A DNA stretch of 47,435 nucleotides from Deltaproteobacteria bacterium (GCA_021780495.1 JAJXYO010000019.1:1-47435), one strand, 5' to 3'; counted from the first letter of the stretch, positions 7,669 through 16,412 are shown. Translations and numbers: made by a program. The notes: a model not told the origin generated them from the letters alone.

Positions 7669-8754
7669 GTGAGTTTCTATGGATATGCGCCTTATGTGTC
7701 TGTTGCGGAGCGGCGGGCCAAGGCACTGAAACAGCTTGAAAAGATGAAGAAGAAGGGACTGAAGGTGCAGCCGGTACAGCTGGCCGGGCGCAAGATCGCC
7801 GACTCCTTCTGGGGCAAGGGGTGGTGCGACCATATGGAATCGTTCAGCGATTATGCCAACCGCCTGCCCCGTGGCCGCTCGTATGTCAGAAACGGCTCGG
7901 TCTGCCATCTGGAAATCCAGGGCGGCGGCATCACGGCCATTGTCAGCGGATCGGTCCTGTACAATGTCTCCATTACCATCTCTCCGCTGACGAAAAAGAA
8001 ATGGGATGCCCTCAAATATTCCTGCACCGGCCGGATCGGCTCGTTGATCGACCTGCTGCGCGGGCGGCTGGACCGGGGTGTGATGGAGGTGGTTGCGGAT
8101 CGCAAGGAGGGGCTTTTTCCGCTGCCGGGTGAGATGAAATTTGACTGCGATTGCCCGGATTGGGCCAGTATGTGCAAGCATGTGGCGGCAGTGCTTTATG
8201 GTGTAGGCGCTCGGCTGGATCACTCCCCGGAGATGCTGTTCCTTCTGCGTGGGGTGAATCATGCGGAGCTGGTTGATGTCTCGGCAGCGATTACGGGTGC
8301 CGCCTCGGCAGGAACCTCCCGTCGCAGGATCGCTGCAAGCGGTCTTGCCGATGTGTTCGGGGTCGATATGGTTGATGCAGCTGAGCTGCCATCAGCTGTA
8401 CCGGTCGTCGTTGCCCCGCCAATAAAAACAAAAGCGTTTTCGAAGAATCAGACCTCTGGAAAAACAGTCAACATAACAGGCCGTGCACCTAAAAAAATGC
8501 CCAGGAAAACCTCCGCCACCACATCAAAAAATAGAATTGAACAGCCCGTCATTGCTCCATTACCTGATTCATTCACCGGTAATGCTATCCATACCTGGCG
8601 GTTATCCCTGGGCGAGACACAGGCTGCTTTTGCCAAGCGCCTCGGTTTTTCGGTCGCCAGCATTTCGTTATGGGAAAAAAAGGGCAAAGATGCTATTGGA
8701 ATACAGGCACGTACTCTGTCAGTACTGCGCAAGGCATGGGAGATGACACATTGA
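7669..8754 (+). CDS. SWIM zinc-finger protein with C-terminal helix-turn-helix region
   Basis: The 361-residue protein begins with GTG, preceded by AAGGAG at 7654-7659. An N-terminal domain ('[13 protein letters not shown]') typical of SNF2-associated SWIM proteins leads to the SWIM motif [18 protein letters not shown] near residues 160-180, a CxC...CxH zinc site that binds DNA or protein. After a low-complexity lysine-, threonine- and proline-rich linker, the last ~55 residues ('[19 protein letters not shown]...SISLWEKKG') resemble an XRE/Cro-type helix-turn-helix. Such proteins commonly accompany SNF2 ATPases like the one at 3581, so the two probably act together on DNA. The added DNA-binding tail is notable. 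The direct role is unknown. Confidence 0.85.
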   Translation: MSFYGYAPYVSVAERRAKALKQLEKMKKKGLKVQPVQLAGRKIADSFWGKGWCDHMESFSDYANRLPRGRSYVRNGSVCHLEIQGGGITAIVSGSVLYNVSITISPLTKKKWDALKYSCTGRIGSLIDLLRGRLDRGVMEVVADRKEGLFPLPGEMKFDCDCPDWASMCKHVAAVLYGVGARLDHSPEMLFLLRGVNHAELVDVSAAITGAASAGTSRRRIAASGLADVFGVDMVDAAELPSAVPVVVAPPIKTKAFSKNQTSGKTVNITGRAPKKMPRKTSATTSKNRIEQPVIAPLPDSFTGNAIHTWRLSLGETQAAFAKRLGFSVASISLWEKKGKDAIGIQARTLSVLRKAWEMTH

Positions 8755-8770
8755 CAAGGGCATGTCAGCT

Positions 8771-9748
8771 ATGACGACATATATTCTTAAACGCATCCTG
8801 ATGCTGTTCCCGCTGATGCTCGGCATCACCCTGATCACCTTCACGGTTATTCATCTGGCGCCGGGCGAGCCGGTGGAGATGCAGATGGCTATGAATCCCA
8901 AGGTCGGCAAGGATGCCCGCGAACGTATGCGCAAATTCTACGGGCTGGACAAGCCGCTGCACGAGCAGTATGTCACCTGGGTCGGCAGGTTGGTCCGGCT
9001 CGACCTGGGAACGTCCTTTTCTCCGGATAACCGGCCGGTGCTGGACAAGATCCGCGAGCGCCTGCCGGTCACGTTGTCACTTAACCTGATCGCCCTGTTG
9101 CTGGAATTCGGCCTGGCCGTCCCGATCGGCATCCTGGCTGCCACCCATCGCGATACCTGGCTGGACAAGAGCATTACGGTATTTGTGTTCATTGGTTTTG
9201 CCGTGCCGACCTTCTGGCTGGCCCTGCTGTTGATGTACTTCTTCGGCGTCAAGCTCAATTGGTTGCCCATCTCGGGTCTGCATACCCTGGGAAGCGATGG
9301 GTATGGCACCTTTCGGTACCTGTGGGATCTGGCCAAACATCTGATCATGCCGATCATGGTGGCCTCCTTCGGCAGCCTGGCCGGTCTGTCACGCTACATG
9401 CGCTCCACCATGCTGAATGTCATCGGTCAGGATTACATCACCACTGCCCGGGCCAAAGGCTTGTCGGAGCGAACCGTGATCTACAAGCACGCACTCCGCA
9501 ATGCCCTGTTGCCCCTGATCACCCTGCTCGGATTTTCCATCCCCGGCCTGATCGGCGGCAGCGTCATCTTTGAGACAATCTTCGCCATTCCCGGTATGGG
9601 ACAGCTTTTCTACCAGGGGGCCATGTCCCGTGATTACCCGGTTGTCATGGGCATCCTGGTGATCGGCGCCTTTCTGACCCTGGTCGGCAACCTGGTGGCC
9701 GATGTCTGCTACGCCCTGGCCGATCCACGTATCCGGCAGGGAGGGTAG
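8771..9748 (+). CDS. Peptide-type ABC transporter permease (DppB/OppB family)
   Basis: This inner-membrane protein has about six transmembrane helices. The family opening '[19 protein letters not shown]' carries the first helix, and the EAA-type ATPase contact loop appears as '[28 protein letters not shown]'. It would pair with the DppC-like product of the next gene to form the channel fed by the substrate-binding lipoprotein at 1950. I favour ATG 8771 (AAGGG at 8756-8760, 10-nt spacing) over ATG 8762, whose spacing to the same site would be only one base. The SWIM stop codon lies just upstream, so the gene is probably co-transcribed with it. No ABC ATPase gene is present in the window. Confidence 0.92.
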   Translation: MTTYILKRILMLFPLMLGITLITFTVIHLAPGEPVEMQMAMNPKVGKDARERMRKFYGLDKPLHEQYVTWVGRLVRLDLGTSFSPDNRPVLDKIRERLPVTLSLNLIALLLEFGLAVPIGILAATHRDTWLDKSITVFVFIGFAVPTFWLALLLMYFFGVKLNWLPISGLHTLGSDGYGTFRYLWDLAKHLIMPIMVASFGSLAGLSRYMRSTMLNVIGQDYITTARAKGLSERTVIYKHALRNALLPLITLLGFSIPGLIGGSVIFETIFAIPGMGQLFYQGAMSRDYPVVMGILVIGAFLTLVGNLVADVCYALADPRIRQGG

Positions 9749-9755
9749 GGTGCAC

Positions 9756-10610
9756 ATGTCCTTCAAGCAGTCCTTTTTTTACGCGATCTTCTGGCAACGC
9801 TTCAAACGCAACCACATGGCCTTGGCCGCCACAGGTGTCGTGGCCACACTTTTTCTGGTCTCGCTGCTGGCGCCGGTGATCGCGCCCTGGCAGCCGAACG
9901 CCATCAATGCCTGGTCCGTATTGACGCCCCCTTCCTGGCAGCACTGGTTCGGCACGGATGAGCTGGGACGCGACGTCCTCAGCCGCATCATCTATGGCGC
10001 CCGCATCTCGCTCAAGGTCGGCTTTGTCGCCGTGGGGATTGCCGTGTCCATCGGCACGGTGGTGGGGCTGGTTTCAGGCTATTACAGCGGCCTGGTAGAT
10101 ACGGTCTTGATGCGTTTTGTCGATATCATGCTCTGTTTCCCGGCCTTCTTCCTGATCCTGGCGGTGATTACCATCCGGGAGCCATCGATCTGGAACATCA
10201 TGATCGTGATCGGGCTGACCGGCTGGATGGGGGTGGCGCGCCTGGTGCGGGCCGAAACGCTCTCCATCCGCGAGATGGACTATATCCTGGCGGCACGCTG
10301 CATCGGGTGCTCGGATGCCCGCATCATCTTTCGACACATCCTGCCCAACGCCATATCGCCCGTGCTGGTGTCGGCTTCTCTCGGTGTCGGCGGGGCCATC
10401 CTGACAGAATCAGCCCTCTCGTTCCTCGGCATCGGCGTCTTGCCGCCAACACCCAGCTGGGGGAATATCCTGACCTCGGGCAAGGATTACATCGAATTTG
10501 CCTGGTGGCTGTCGCTGTTTCCGGGGCTCTCCATCCTGATTACGGTACTGGCCTATAACCTGTTGGGAGAGGGGATTCGTGATGCCCTTGATCCTCGGGT
10601 AAAGCGGTAG
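9756..10610 (+). CDS. Peptide-type ABC transporter permease (DppC/OppC family)
   Basis: The 284-residue protein is the second channel subunit of the peptide-type importer. It has the OppC/DppC N-terminal region before the first helix, the motif 'HWFGTDELGRDVLSRIIYG', and the ATPase-contact loop 'YILAARCIGCSDARIIFRHILPNAISPV'. About six transmembrane helices are expected. The start at 9756 follows AGGG at 9747-9750 and lies 7 nt after the dppB-like stop; an upstream in-frame ATG at 9702 would overlap dppB by 47 bases and adds unrelated residues. The two ATPase subunits normally encoded beside it (DppD, DppF) are absent here and may be elsewhere. The following 179 bp to 10789 hold no recognisable gene or terminator. 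Confidence 0.92.
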   Translation: MSFKQSFFYAIFWQRFKRNHMALAATGVVATLFLVSLLAPVIAPWQPNAINAWSVLTPPSWQHWFGTDELGRDVLSRIIYGARISLKVGFVAVGIAVSIGTVVGLVSGYYSGLVDTVLMRFVDIMLCFPAFFLILAVITIREPSIWNIMIVIGLTGWMGVARLVRAETLSIREMDYILAARCIGCSDARIIFRHILPNAISPVLVSASLGVGGAILTESALSFLGIGVLPPTPSWGNILTSGKDYIEFAWWLSLFPGLSILITVLAYNLLGEGIRDALDPRVKR

Positions 10611-10789
10611 CCTTACTCACGGTATTGACAGCCGAACTCACTACGTTGCACCTTGAACTGCTTTTCGTAGAGACGATCTGTTACGCCGATTCATTGAGGC
10701 GGCACCGATAATTGCTCGAACCTGTCCAACAAGTACATAGCTGAACAACACTGATAGCGAAACAACTTTAATGGAGACAATTAACGACT

Positions 10790-11146
10790 ATGCGAATCAC
10801 CCTCATCCTTTTTGTATGTGCAGCACTCTTCTTCGTCACAAACGCCTTGGCATCCCGGGCAGATATTTTTACCCGTAAAATTAATCCGGCAAAGAACCTG
10901 CTGGTCTTTCCCAATAAGAATGGCGAAGTAGTATTCAGTCATTTAAAGCACTTGAAGGCCTTGAGTGAGGATCAATGCATCCTCTGCCACCGCATTGAAA
11001 ATCCTACCCTTGAAAGTATCCAGTCCCGCTTCGATGATCACCGCATTGCTCATGCCTTTTGCAAGGGGTGTCACAATAAGATGGGGAGAGGGCCAACCGA
11101 GTGTCACCTGTGTCACAATAAAAAGAAAATTGATGCGCGGCAGTAA
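10790..11146 (+). CDS. Triheme c-type cytochrome (cytochrome c7-like)
   Basis: The 118-residue precursor has a signal peptide (cleavage expected after ALA near residue 21) and three CxxCH heme sites: CILCH at 63-67, CKGCH at 91-95 and CHLCH at 105-109. Extra histidines at about 51, 54, 84 and 88 can supply the distal ligands for bis-histidine hemes. The size, spacing and 'VVFSHLKHL' opening fit the periplasmic c7/c3-like electron carriers abundant in Geobacter relatives. It probably shuttles electrons in the periplasm. GGAG at 10773-10776 is a rather distant ribosome site (13 nt). It lies just before the RlpA-like gene, with no obvious functional link. Confidence 0.88.
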   Translation: MRITLILFVCAALFFVTNALASRADIFTRKINPAKNLLVFPNKNGEVVFSHLKHLKALSEDQCILCHRIENPTLESIQSRFDDHRIAHAFCKGCHNKMGRGPTECHLCHNKKKIDARQ

Positions 11147-11196
11147 GGCAGAAAATATGCTCGATACCAGATGTACAGTTTTAGGGGACTAGATCC

Positions 11197-11979
11197 ATGC
11201 TTCCTTCATTTAGCGGCACGCGTCGCTTTATCCTGCTGAGCTGCATCCTTATCACTGCTGCGGTTCTTTCGTCCTGCACGGCATACCGGCGGGCTTACCC
11301 TCCTTCCGATCAGTATCAACCGGCACGCCGGCAAGCGACTCAAAAGCCTTATACCGTCAACGGTACCCGTTACGAGCCGCTTTCCAGTTATGCGGGATTT
11401 GAACAGGAGGGAATCGCCAGTTCCTATGGTAAGGAATTCCACGGCCGCAGGACGAGTAATGGTGAAATATTTGATATGAATGCCATGACCGCCGCCCACA
11501 AGACACTCCCCATGGGTGTGTATGTCCGGGTTCAGGACAGGCGCAATGGCAGAGAAATTGTCGTGCGGATCAATGATCGCGGACCGTTTGTCGGAGACCG
11601 GATCATTGATCTTTCCGATGCAGCGGCTGGTCGTTTGGGAATGCTCCAGGAAGGGTTGGCGCCGGTCAGGATTACGGCACTCGGCTATCGAGATAGTGGA
11701 GTGGCCGGCGCACCTGTCTACCGGCCACCTGCAAGCTATGATTACGGCACATTTACTCTCCAGGTCGGGGCCTTTACCATAAAAGCCAACGCCTACCGTT
11801 ATGCAAAAGAACTCAAACGGACATTTGCAGTAGCCGATGTACAGGAGGCCCTTGTCGGGGGGACGAAATACTACCGGGTCAGAGTGGGACGTTACAGCTC
11901 ACTGCGGGTAGCTCAGACAACTCAGGAGAAGTATGTACGTCAGGGCTTCAATGGCTGTTTTGTTGTTGCGGTAGACTGA
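11197..11979 (+). CDS. rlpA: RlpA-like septal ring lytic transglycosylase with SPOR domain
   Basis: This 260-residue lipoprotein has a lipobox LSSC with the lipidated cysteine at residue 27. Residues ~70-160 form the double-psi beta-barrel of RlpA ('GIASSYGKEFHGRRTSNGE', 'AAHKTLPMG', 'VRINDRGPFVGDRIIDLS'), which in characterised members cleaves peptidoglycan glycan strands. The catalytic-type aspartate in 'NDRGPF' and the histidine in 'AAHKTLP' are present. The last ~80 residues ('YGTFTLQVGAFTIKANAYRYAKEL') form a SPOR domain, which binds denuded peptidoglycan at division sites. The protein is therefore likely to act at the septum. A short convergent gap separates it from the minus-strand YkgJ gene. 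Confidence 0.9.
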   Translation: MLPSFSGTRRFILLSCILITAAVLSSCTAYRRAYPPSDQYQPARRQATQKPYTVNGTRYEPLSSYAGFEQEGIASSYGKEFHGRRTSNGEIFDMNAMTAAHKTLPMGVYVRVQDRRNGREIVVRINDRGPFVGDRIIDLSDAAAGRLGMLQEGLAPVRITALGYRDSGVAGAPVYRPPASYDYGTFTLQVGAFTIKANAYRYAKELKRTFAVADVQEALVGGTKYYRVRVGRYSSLRVAQTTQEKYVRQGFNGCFVVAVD

Positions 11980-12045
11980 TAAGCCGACGGAAAAACGGCT
12001 CTGGTTCTGTCGCAGAAATGACACGTGCAAGTGTCTATCAAGTTT

Positions 12046-12723
12046 TCAGTGCGAGACCCGTTCCTGTTCCGGCAAACGGATCATCGCGATACTATCCCCA
12101 TCGAGAAAAACTGCCGCTGGAATGATGGTGTCCAGCTCACTTACCGCCCTACCGAAAATTCTGCGCATGAGCTCCCTGAACAGGAGTAATTCCTGGGTGA
12201 ACAGATCATTAAATGGATGCCGAATATCCACTAATCCGATGGGATCATCATCCACGAAATTCAGGCTGCACCACTCATCAAACAGTTCCTCTCCGTTTGT
12301 ATCGATCATAGGGATTCCATTCAACCGGCAGGTCATGGGGCGATAGGCGTACACAAGGCAGGTACCCTGGTCAGAGAGCAATGGACAGGGTGTTTCATCC
12401 TCTTCCGGCATCATCTCGTCCCACTGAATTTCAGGGATATGATTCAGTGTCCAGGGCCGCGTGAAATTAGGCCACTGTACGGTGAGATTGTGAAGACGAC
12501 CAGCCGCCTTCACCTGAATTGACTGCTGCACCGTTACGGGTAACTGGTCAAAGCCGCGCTTCAGATAGAGAGCGTCCAGCAGGGTGATGTCAAATAAACC
12601 CCGACAGCACTCCGAACAGCCATGATGGCATGCAATCACATCAGCATGCCTGGCCAGACAGGTTTCAAACCACGTGTCCACTTCTTTGAGCAGACTTCCG
12701 TATTGATCCAGAATTTGGTTCAT
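12046..12723 (-). CDS. YkgJ-family cysteine-cluster protein
   Basis: The 225-residue protein carries the cysteine cluster of the YkgJ/CxxCxxCC family. The first group, CHHGCSECC, lies about 45 residues in, and the second is within 'CPLLSDQGTCLVYAYRPMTC'. These cysteines are thought to bind zinc or an iron-sulfur cluster; the biochemical role is not established. The start at 12723 is supported by GAAGG 5 nt upstream; the longer frame from 12777 adds an unsupported basic extension. It is the last gene of the minus-strand run that starts with the cbb3 oxidase genes and may be co-transcribed with the CheX-like gene, 120 nt upstream. Confidence 0.75.
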   Translation of the reverse strand: MNQILDQYGSLLKEVDTWFETCLARHADVIACHHGCSECCRGLFDITLLDALYLKRGFDQLPVTVQQSIQVKAAGRLHNLTVQWPNFTRPWTLNHIPEIQWDEMMPEEDETPCPLLSDQGTCLVYAYRPMTCRLNGIPMIDTNGEELFDEWCSLNFVDDDPIGLVDIRHPFNDLFTQELLLFRELMRRIFGRAVSELDTIIPAAVFLDGDSIAMIRLPEQERVSH

Positions 12724-12843
12724 TAAGCCTTCAGATTTTTTTCGTTGTGTTGGAACACCCGTACCGTTTCCGGTCAACAGAAGAGCGGAAGCGGCATGGG
12801 TCAGAAAAAGAGATTAATTTGCATCAAATGGGGGTAAAGCCAT

Positions 12844-13341
12844 TTACATATACACCATGACCTTGATGGAAATGCTGCCATCAGCGGTCACAAAGGGTAT
12901 GGTCACCCCTTTGCATTGAACGTTGATACTGGATGTTTCGTTGGGGTCAGGGGGGTCGGAAATGGTACGCAACTGGCCGGATACAACCAGGGGCAGTCCA
13001 AGGGCCACACTGCCGTACTGCTCGTGATACCTGGTTTTAAAGACGCCGGCGATATTGTTGGTCAGCTCTCCCACCGCATCACGGATACACTCCTCATCTG
13101 CCTCGTCAACCATAAGCAGCTCTTTGGCGACGCATTGGGCGCTCTTTTTGTCGGTAGCAATAATGATGTATCCAACGCGATCACCTGCTACCCCGACGAT
13201 GCCGGTCACATCCGAATCTACGGGGGCAACTCTTTTCTCCACCTTTCCAGCCAGCAGATCGATATTCATATAGCTTTTGAAGGTGTCCTGCGTGGCAGAC
13301 ATGATGGTAAACATGATTTCTTCAAAGGATATGGCGCTCAC
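12844..13341 (-). CDS. CheX-like chemotaxis phosphatase-family protein
   Basis: The 165-residue protein resembles CheX, the CheC/CheX/FliY-group phosphatase of CheY-P. The key helix signature appears as 'IRDAVGELTNNIAGVFK', with the E-x-x-N pair that positions the catalytic water. Only one such helix is present, as in CheX rather than the two of CheC. It begins at a GTG with AGGAG 11 nt upstream, so the start is less certain than others. Chemotaxis genes are not otherwise present in the window. Stand-alone CheX-like proteins can act on other receiver domains, so its partner is unknown. Confidence 0.8.
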   Translation of the reverse strand: MSAISFEEIMFTIMSATQDTFKSYMNIDLLAGKVEKRVAPVDSDVTGIVGVAGDRVGYIIIATDKKSAQCVAKELLMVDEADEECIRDAVGELTNNIAGVFKTRYHEQYGSVALGLPLVVSGQLRTISDPPDPNETSSINVQCKGVTIPFVTADGSISIKVMVYM

Positions 13342-13379
13342 AATTGATCACTCTCCTATTTATGTTTGTGTAGTTTCAT

Positions 13380-13871
13380 CTATTTCAGAGACAGTAGATA
13401 TTCTACCAGACCCTCGATCTGTTCGGGATCGATCTGGCTGCTGAAAGACGGCATGCCGCCGGGACGTCCCTCGGAAATGGTCTTGGTGATATCCTGACGG
13501 GTCTTGCCGTATTTGTATGTGGAAGCGGTAAGGTCCGGTCCGACAATCCCTTTAGCATTTTCACCATGACAGGCAACACAATGCTTGGCATACTGCAGTT
13601 TACCCGCTGCAATGTACGCTTCAATCTTATCGCCACTCCCTTGATGGACGCCCGCTGTGGCTTCAACGGCTTTGTGCGCAGCCTGTTTTTTTTCTGCAAG
13701 CACTTTTCTGGCAGCATCAGTCTCGGATTGTGAGCTCCATCCGCTCAACAGGTAATATCCCGTAAAAAGGGCAGCCCAAATAACAAGCACCGTGAAAAGG
13801 ACACGGAAGATGCGGGGAGAACTCTTTTCATCGCGATACCTTATGCCATCGTAATCGTGCTGTTCTGACAT
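13380..13871 (-). CDS. ccoP: cbb3-type cytochrome c oxidase subunit CcoP-like, monoheme
   Basis: The 163-residue protein begins with 'DYDGIRYRDEKSSPRIF', the cytoplasmic start of CcoP, followed by one transmembrane helix (about 21-43) and a periplasmic cytochrome c domain with a single heme site CVACH at 98-102. A methionine ligand lies in 'GGMPSF'. Canonical CcoP is about twice as long and has two hemes, so this one is short. It would pass electrons from soluble cytochromes towards CcoO and CcoN. AAGGAG about 9 nt upstream supports the start. It is the last structural gene of the ccoNOQP cluster, directly after ccoQ. Confidence 0.85.
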   Translation of the reverse strand: MSEQHDYDGIRYRDEKSSPRIFRVLFTVLVIWAALFTGYYLLSGWSSQSETDAARKVLAEKKQAAHKAVEATAGVHQGSGDKIEAYIAAGKLQYAKHCVACHGENAKGIVGPDLTASTYKYGKTRQDITKTISEGRPGGMPSFSSQIDPEQIEGLVEYLLSLK

Positions 13872-13894
13872 ATCATCTTCTCCTTGTATGAGAA

Positions 13895-14035
13895 TCAGTC
13901 GTCCTTGAGCATCCGGTACTTGGGTTCTTCAAGCTTTTTTTTGCGTTTTTTTCTGAGGGTGGCTACAGCGATTGCCGACAACACCGCGAACAAAATCGCT
14001 GTGATCAGCAAAAACACGATCCGGGCTTCAATCAT
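13895..14035 (-). CDS. ccoQ: cbb3 oxidase small subunit CcoQ-like
   Basis: A 46-codon frame encodes 'MIEARIVFLLITAILFAVLS' followed by a lysine/arginine-rich cytoplasmic tail and a final 'KYRMLKDD'. One N-terminal transmembrane helix with a basic tail is the CcoQ plan. The ATG at 14035 overlaps the ccoO stop by 8 nt, and the stop lies 24 nt before ccoP. Position, size and topology support the call more than direct sequence similarity, which is always low in this subunit. Confidence 0.7.
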   Translation of the reverse strand: MIEARIVFLLITAILFAVLSAIAVATLRKKRKKKLEEPKYRMLKDD

Positions 14036-14915
14036 CCTGTTTGCCCAGTTTGATCAAGGTCACCAGCTTCCAGATCTTCTGCTGGTCGAGTGAACCGCTG
14101 AACCCTGGCATGCCGTTCGCTTCCACACCGGTTGAAATGATGGCAAATAGTGCGGCATCGGACTTGGAGGAACCTTTTAAAGCAGGGCCCAGGCCGCCCT
14201 GGCGTTTGTCACCATGGCAGGAGGCACAATTCTGGGCAAATATCGATAACGCCTCGGCCTTGACATTCTTGAGATCGCTGAAAGGATTCTTCTGGTCGGC
14301 TGGCGGCTGCATGGCTGCTTCTGCTTTTTTTACCGAAAGGTCGGTTCCCAGTTTGCGCATGTAGGCGATGATGGCATCCATCTCGGATTTGCCCTTGAGA
14401 TCATCCAGGTCGGCCTGGGTGTAAGGGAACTTGAGCAGTTTCATCTTCCGTTCGGAGTAGGTCGTATCGAGCGGCTCATTCAGGAAGGCATAGGACGGCA
14501 TATTGGAAGCCGGTACAACCGAGCGCGGGTTTTCCAGGTGCTTGCGGTGCCAGGCCCCTTTGGGGTCAGGATACTTCAGGCCGATACGGGCCAGATCTGG
14601 CCCGGTACGGCGCGAGCCCCACAGGTGCGGGCGGTCATACACGAACTCACCCGATCTGGAGTACCCGCCGCCATTACCATAGCGCTCCACATCTGCCGTA
14701 AGGGTGCGCACGGTCTGGGTATGGCAGTTGTTGCACCCCTCGCGCATATAAATATCGCGACCTTCTTGTTGCAGGGGGGTATAGGGTTTTACCTCGGCAA
14801 TCCGGTCACCGGCACTGTTGATCCATTTAAAGGGGGCAATCATGGTGACCGTGGTACCGATCATGATCACCACAAAGGCCAAGATTATGAAGATAACGGG
14901 ATTTCTTTCCAACAT
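14028..14915 (-). CDS. ccoO: cbb3-type cytochrome c oxidase subunit CcoO with extra C-terminal heme domain
   Basis: The 295-residue protein has an N-terminal membrane anchor (about 8-28), the CcoO heme site CNNCH at 61-65 with its 'GCNNCHTQTVR' context, and a methionine ligand in 'SNMPSY' near 139. Unlike standard CcoO (about 200-240 residues, one heme), it continues with a second cytochrome c domain carrying CASCH at 230-234 and 'NGMPGF'. That domain resembles the CcoP type. With the monoheme CcoP next door, the complex keeps three c hemes but in a 2+1 rather than 1+2 split. It transfers electrons to the CcoN heme-copper site at the periplasmic face. Confidence 0.9.
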   Translation of the reverse strand: MLERNPVIFIILAFVVIMIGTTVTMIAPFKWINSAGDRIAEVKPYTPLQQEGRDIYMREGCNNCHTQTVRTLTADVERYGNGGGYSRSGEFVYDRPHLWGSRRTGPDLARIGLKYPDPKGAWHRKHLENPRSVVPASNMPSYAFLNEPLDTTYSERKMKLLKFPYTQADLDDLKGKSEMDAIIAYMRKLGTDLSVKKAEAAMQPPADQKNPFSDLKNVKAEALSIFAQNCASCHGDKRQGGLGPALKGSSKSDAALFAIISTGVEANGMPGFSGSLDQQKIWKLVTLIKLGKQDD

Positions 14916-14945
14916 GGTGTCGTCCTCGCCTGGATTAAGTTGGTG

Positions 14946-16352
14946 TCAGGCCTGCGAAGCCCGGGTAGAGAGCGCTTTCCCTTTTTCAGAGGTCTTGTAG
15001 ATGTTGAAGATGAACACCAGCAGGCCGGACAGGAAGATAAAGCCGCTGACCGCCCTCAGTTTATAGTAGGGGAAGATGGAAATCATCGTTTCCATAAAGC
15101 TGTAATGCAGGCTGCCATCCGGATTGCTGGCCAGGAGCATGCTGCCCTGCTGTACCCCGGCGATCCACATGGTGATGGAATACATCAGCTGACCGATCAA
15201 GACCAGCCAAAAGTGGACATCAACCAGTTTTTCGCTATAGATCTCCGTCTCGTTTGTAGTGGTTGTGATGTAGTATATGGCGGGGTAGATCACCATGGAA
15301 ACCCAGCCGAGCGTTCCCATGTGGACATGCCCCGGTACCCAGTCCGTGTAGTGGATAAAGGCTGAAAAGGTCCGAATCGCCTGCATCGGACCCTGCAGGG
15401 TCTGCAGACCGTAGAAGGTGATGCCGCAGATCAGGAACTTGACCAGGTAATTCGACTTGATCTGTTCCCAGCGGCCGTTCATGGTTAGATAGCCATTCAT
15501 CACCGCTCCCCAGGAAGGGGCGATCAACATGATCGAAAAGGCCATGGCCAGCGTCTGGATCCAGTCCGGTATCGGTGTCCAGAGCAGATGGTGAGCTCCG
15601 GTCCAGAGGTACATGAAGATCAGGCTCCAGAACGCGATAATGCCCATGCGGTGGCTGTAGATCGGATTGCCGGTCACTTTCGGTAGAAAATAGTAGAAGA
15701 TCGCCAGCGGTGGGGCCGTCAGTACCATGGCGACGGCATTGTGACCGTACCACCACTGTACATTGGCGTCATTGGTGCCGGCGAAAATGGGATATGATTT
15801 GAAAAAATTAAGAGGTACTCCCAGGTTATTGACGACATACAGCACGGTCACCCCGACCAGGGTCGCCATGATATACCAGAGCGAGATGTACATCTGCTCT
15901 TCTTTACGCTTGAGAATAGTCATGAAGACATTGATGGAAAACAACACCCAGACAACAGCAACCACGATAGCCAGTGGCCACTCCAGTTCAGCGTACTCCT
16001 TGGTACGATTGATCCCCATGGCCAAGGTTACGGCAGCAGATGCAATCCCGATGTTGAAGAGCCATAGAGTTATCTTGGCAAGTCCCGGGCTCCAGAGCGT
16101 GGTTTTAGTCAGGCGCTGGGTGATATAAAAGAACAGGCCGATAAAGCTGCCGATGCCCCATCCGAAGATGCCGGCGTTGGTGTGAATCGGTCTCAACCTG
16201 CCGTAGGTCAGGTAAGGAGCGACATTCAGTTGCGGCCAGACCAGCTGCAGGGAGATCAGGATTCCGATCAGGACCGAAATGGTTCCCCATATGATGCTCC
16301 AGGTGATGAAACCTTTAACCGAGTCATCGTTGTACCGTGTTGGTGCATTCAT
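14946..16352 (-). CDS. ccoN: cbb3-type cytochrome c oxidase catalytic subunit I
   Basis: The 468-residue protein is the catalytic heme-copper subunit, which reduces O2 to water with high affinity and conserves energy by moving protons. About twelve transmembrane helices are seen. Visible ligand motifs are the histidine of 'RPIHTNAGIFGWG' (low-spin heme b), 'WWYGHNAVAM' (copper B), the paired histidines of 'GAHHLLWTPIP' preceded by the expected tyrosine, and the two histidines in 'WVPGHVHMG'. The start at 16352 follows AAGGAG at 7-nt spacing; the longer frame to 16409 lacks one. A candidate promoter lies upstream at 16413-16440. No ccoGHIS assembly genes are in the window. Confidence 0.95.
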   Translation of the reverse strand: MNAPTRYNDDSVKGFITWSIIWGTISVLIGILISLQLVWPQLNVAPYLTYGRLRPIHTNAGIFGWGIGSFIGLFFYITQRLTKTTLWSPGLAKITLWLFNIGIASAAVTLAMGINRTKEYAELEWPLAIVVAVVWVLFSINVFMTILKRKEEQMYISLWYIMATLVGVTVLYVVNNLGVPLNFFKSYPIFAGTNDANVQWWYGHNAVAMVLTAPPLAIFYYFLPKVTGNPIYSHRMGIIAFWSLIFMYLWTGAHHLLWTPIPDWIQTLAMAFSIMLIAPSWGAVMNGYLTMNGRWEQIKSNYLVKFLICGITFYGLQTLQGPMQAIRTFSAFIHYTDWVPGHVHMGTLGWVSMVIYPAIYYITTTTNETEIYSEKLVDVHFWLVLIGQLMYSITMWIAGVQQGSMLLASNPDGSLHYSFMETMISIFPYYKLRAVSGFIFLSGLLVFIFNIYKTSEKGKALSTRASQA

Positions 16353-16412
16353 GCCTCTGCTCCTTATGTGGGGAATCTCAGCGCGGTGTGCCGCCAGCCT
16401 TTCGCTCAACTA

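Noticed and set aside
11982..12036. Possible convergent terminator between rlpA and the YkgJ-type gene
   Set aside because: Only short stems (5 bp) are visible and neither has a convincing T run.
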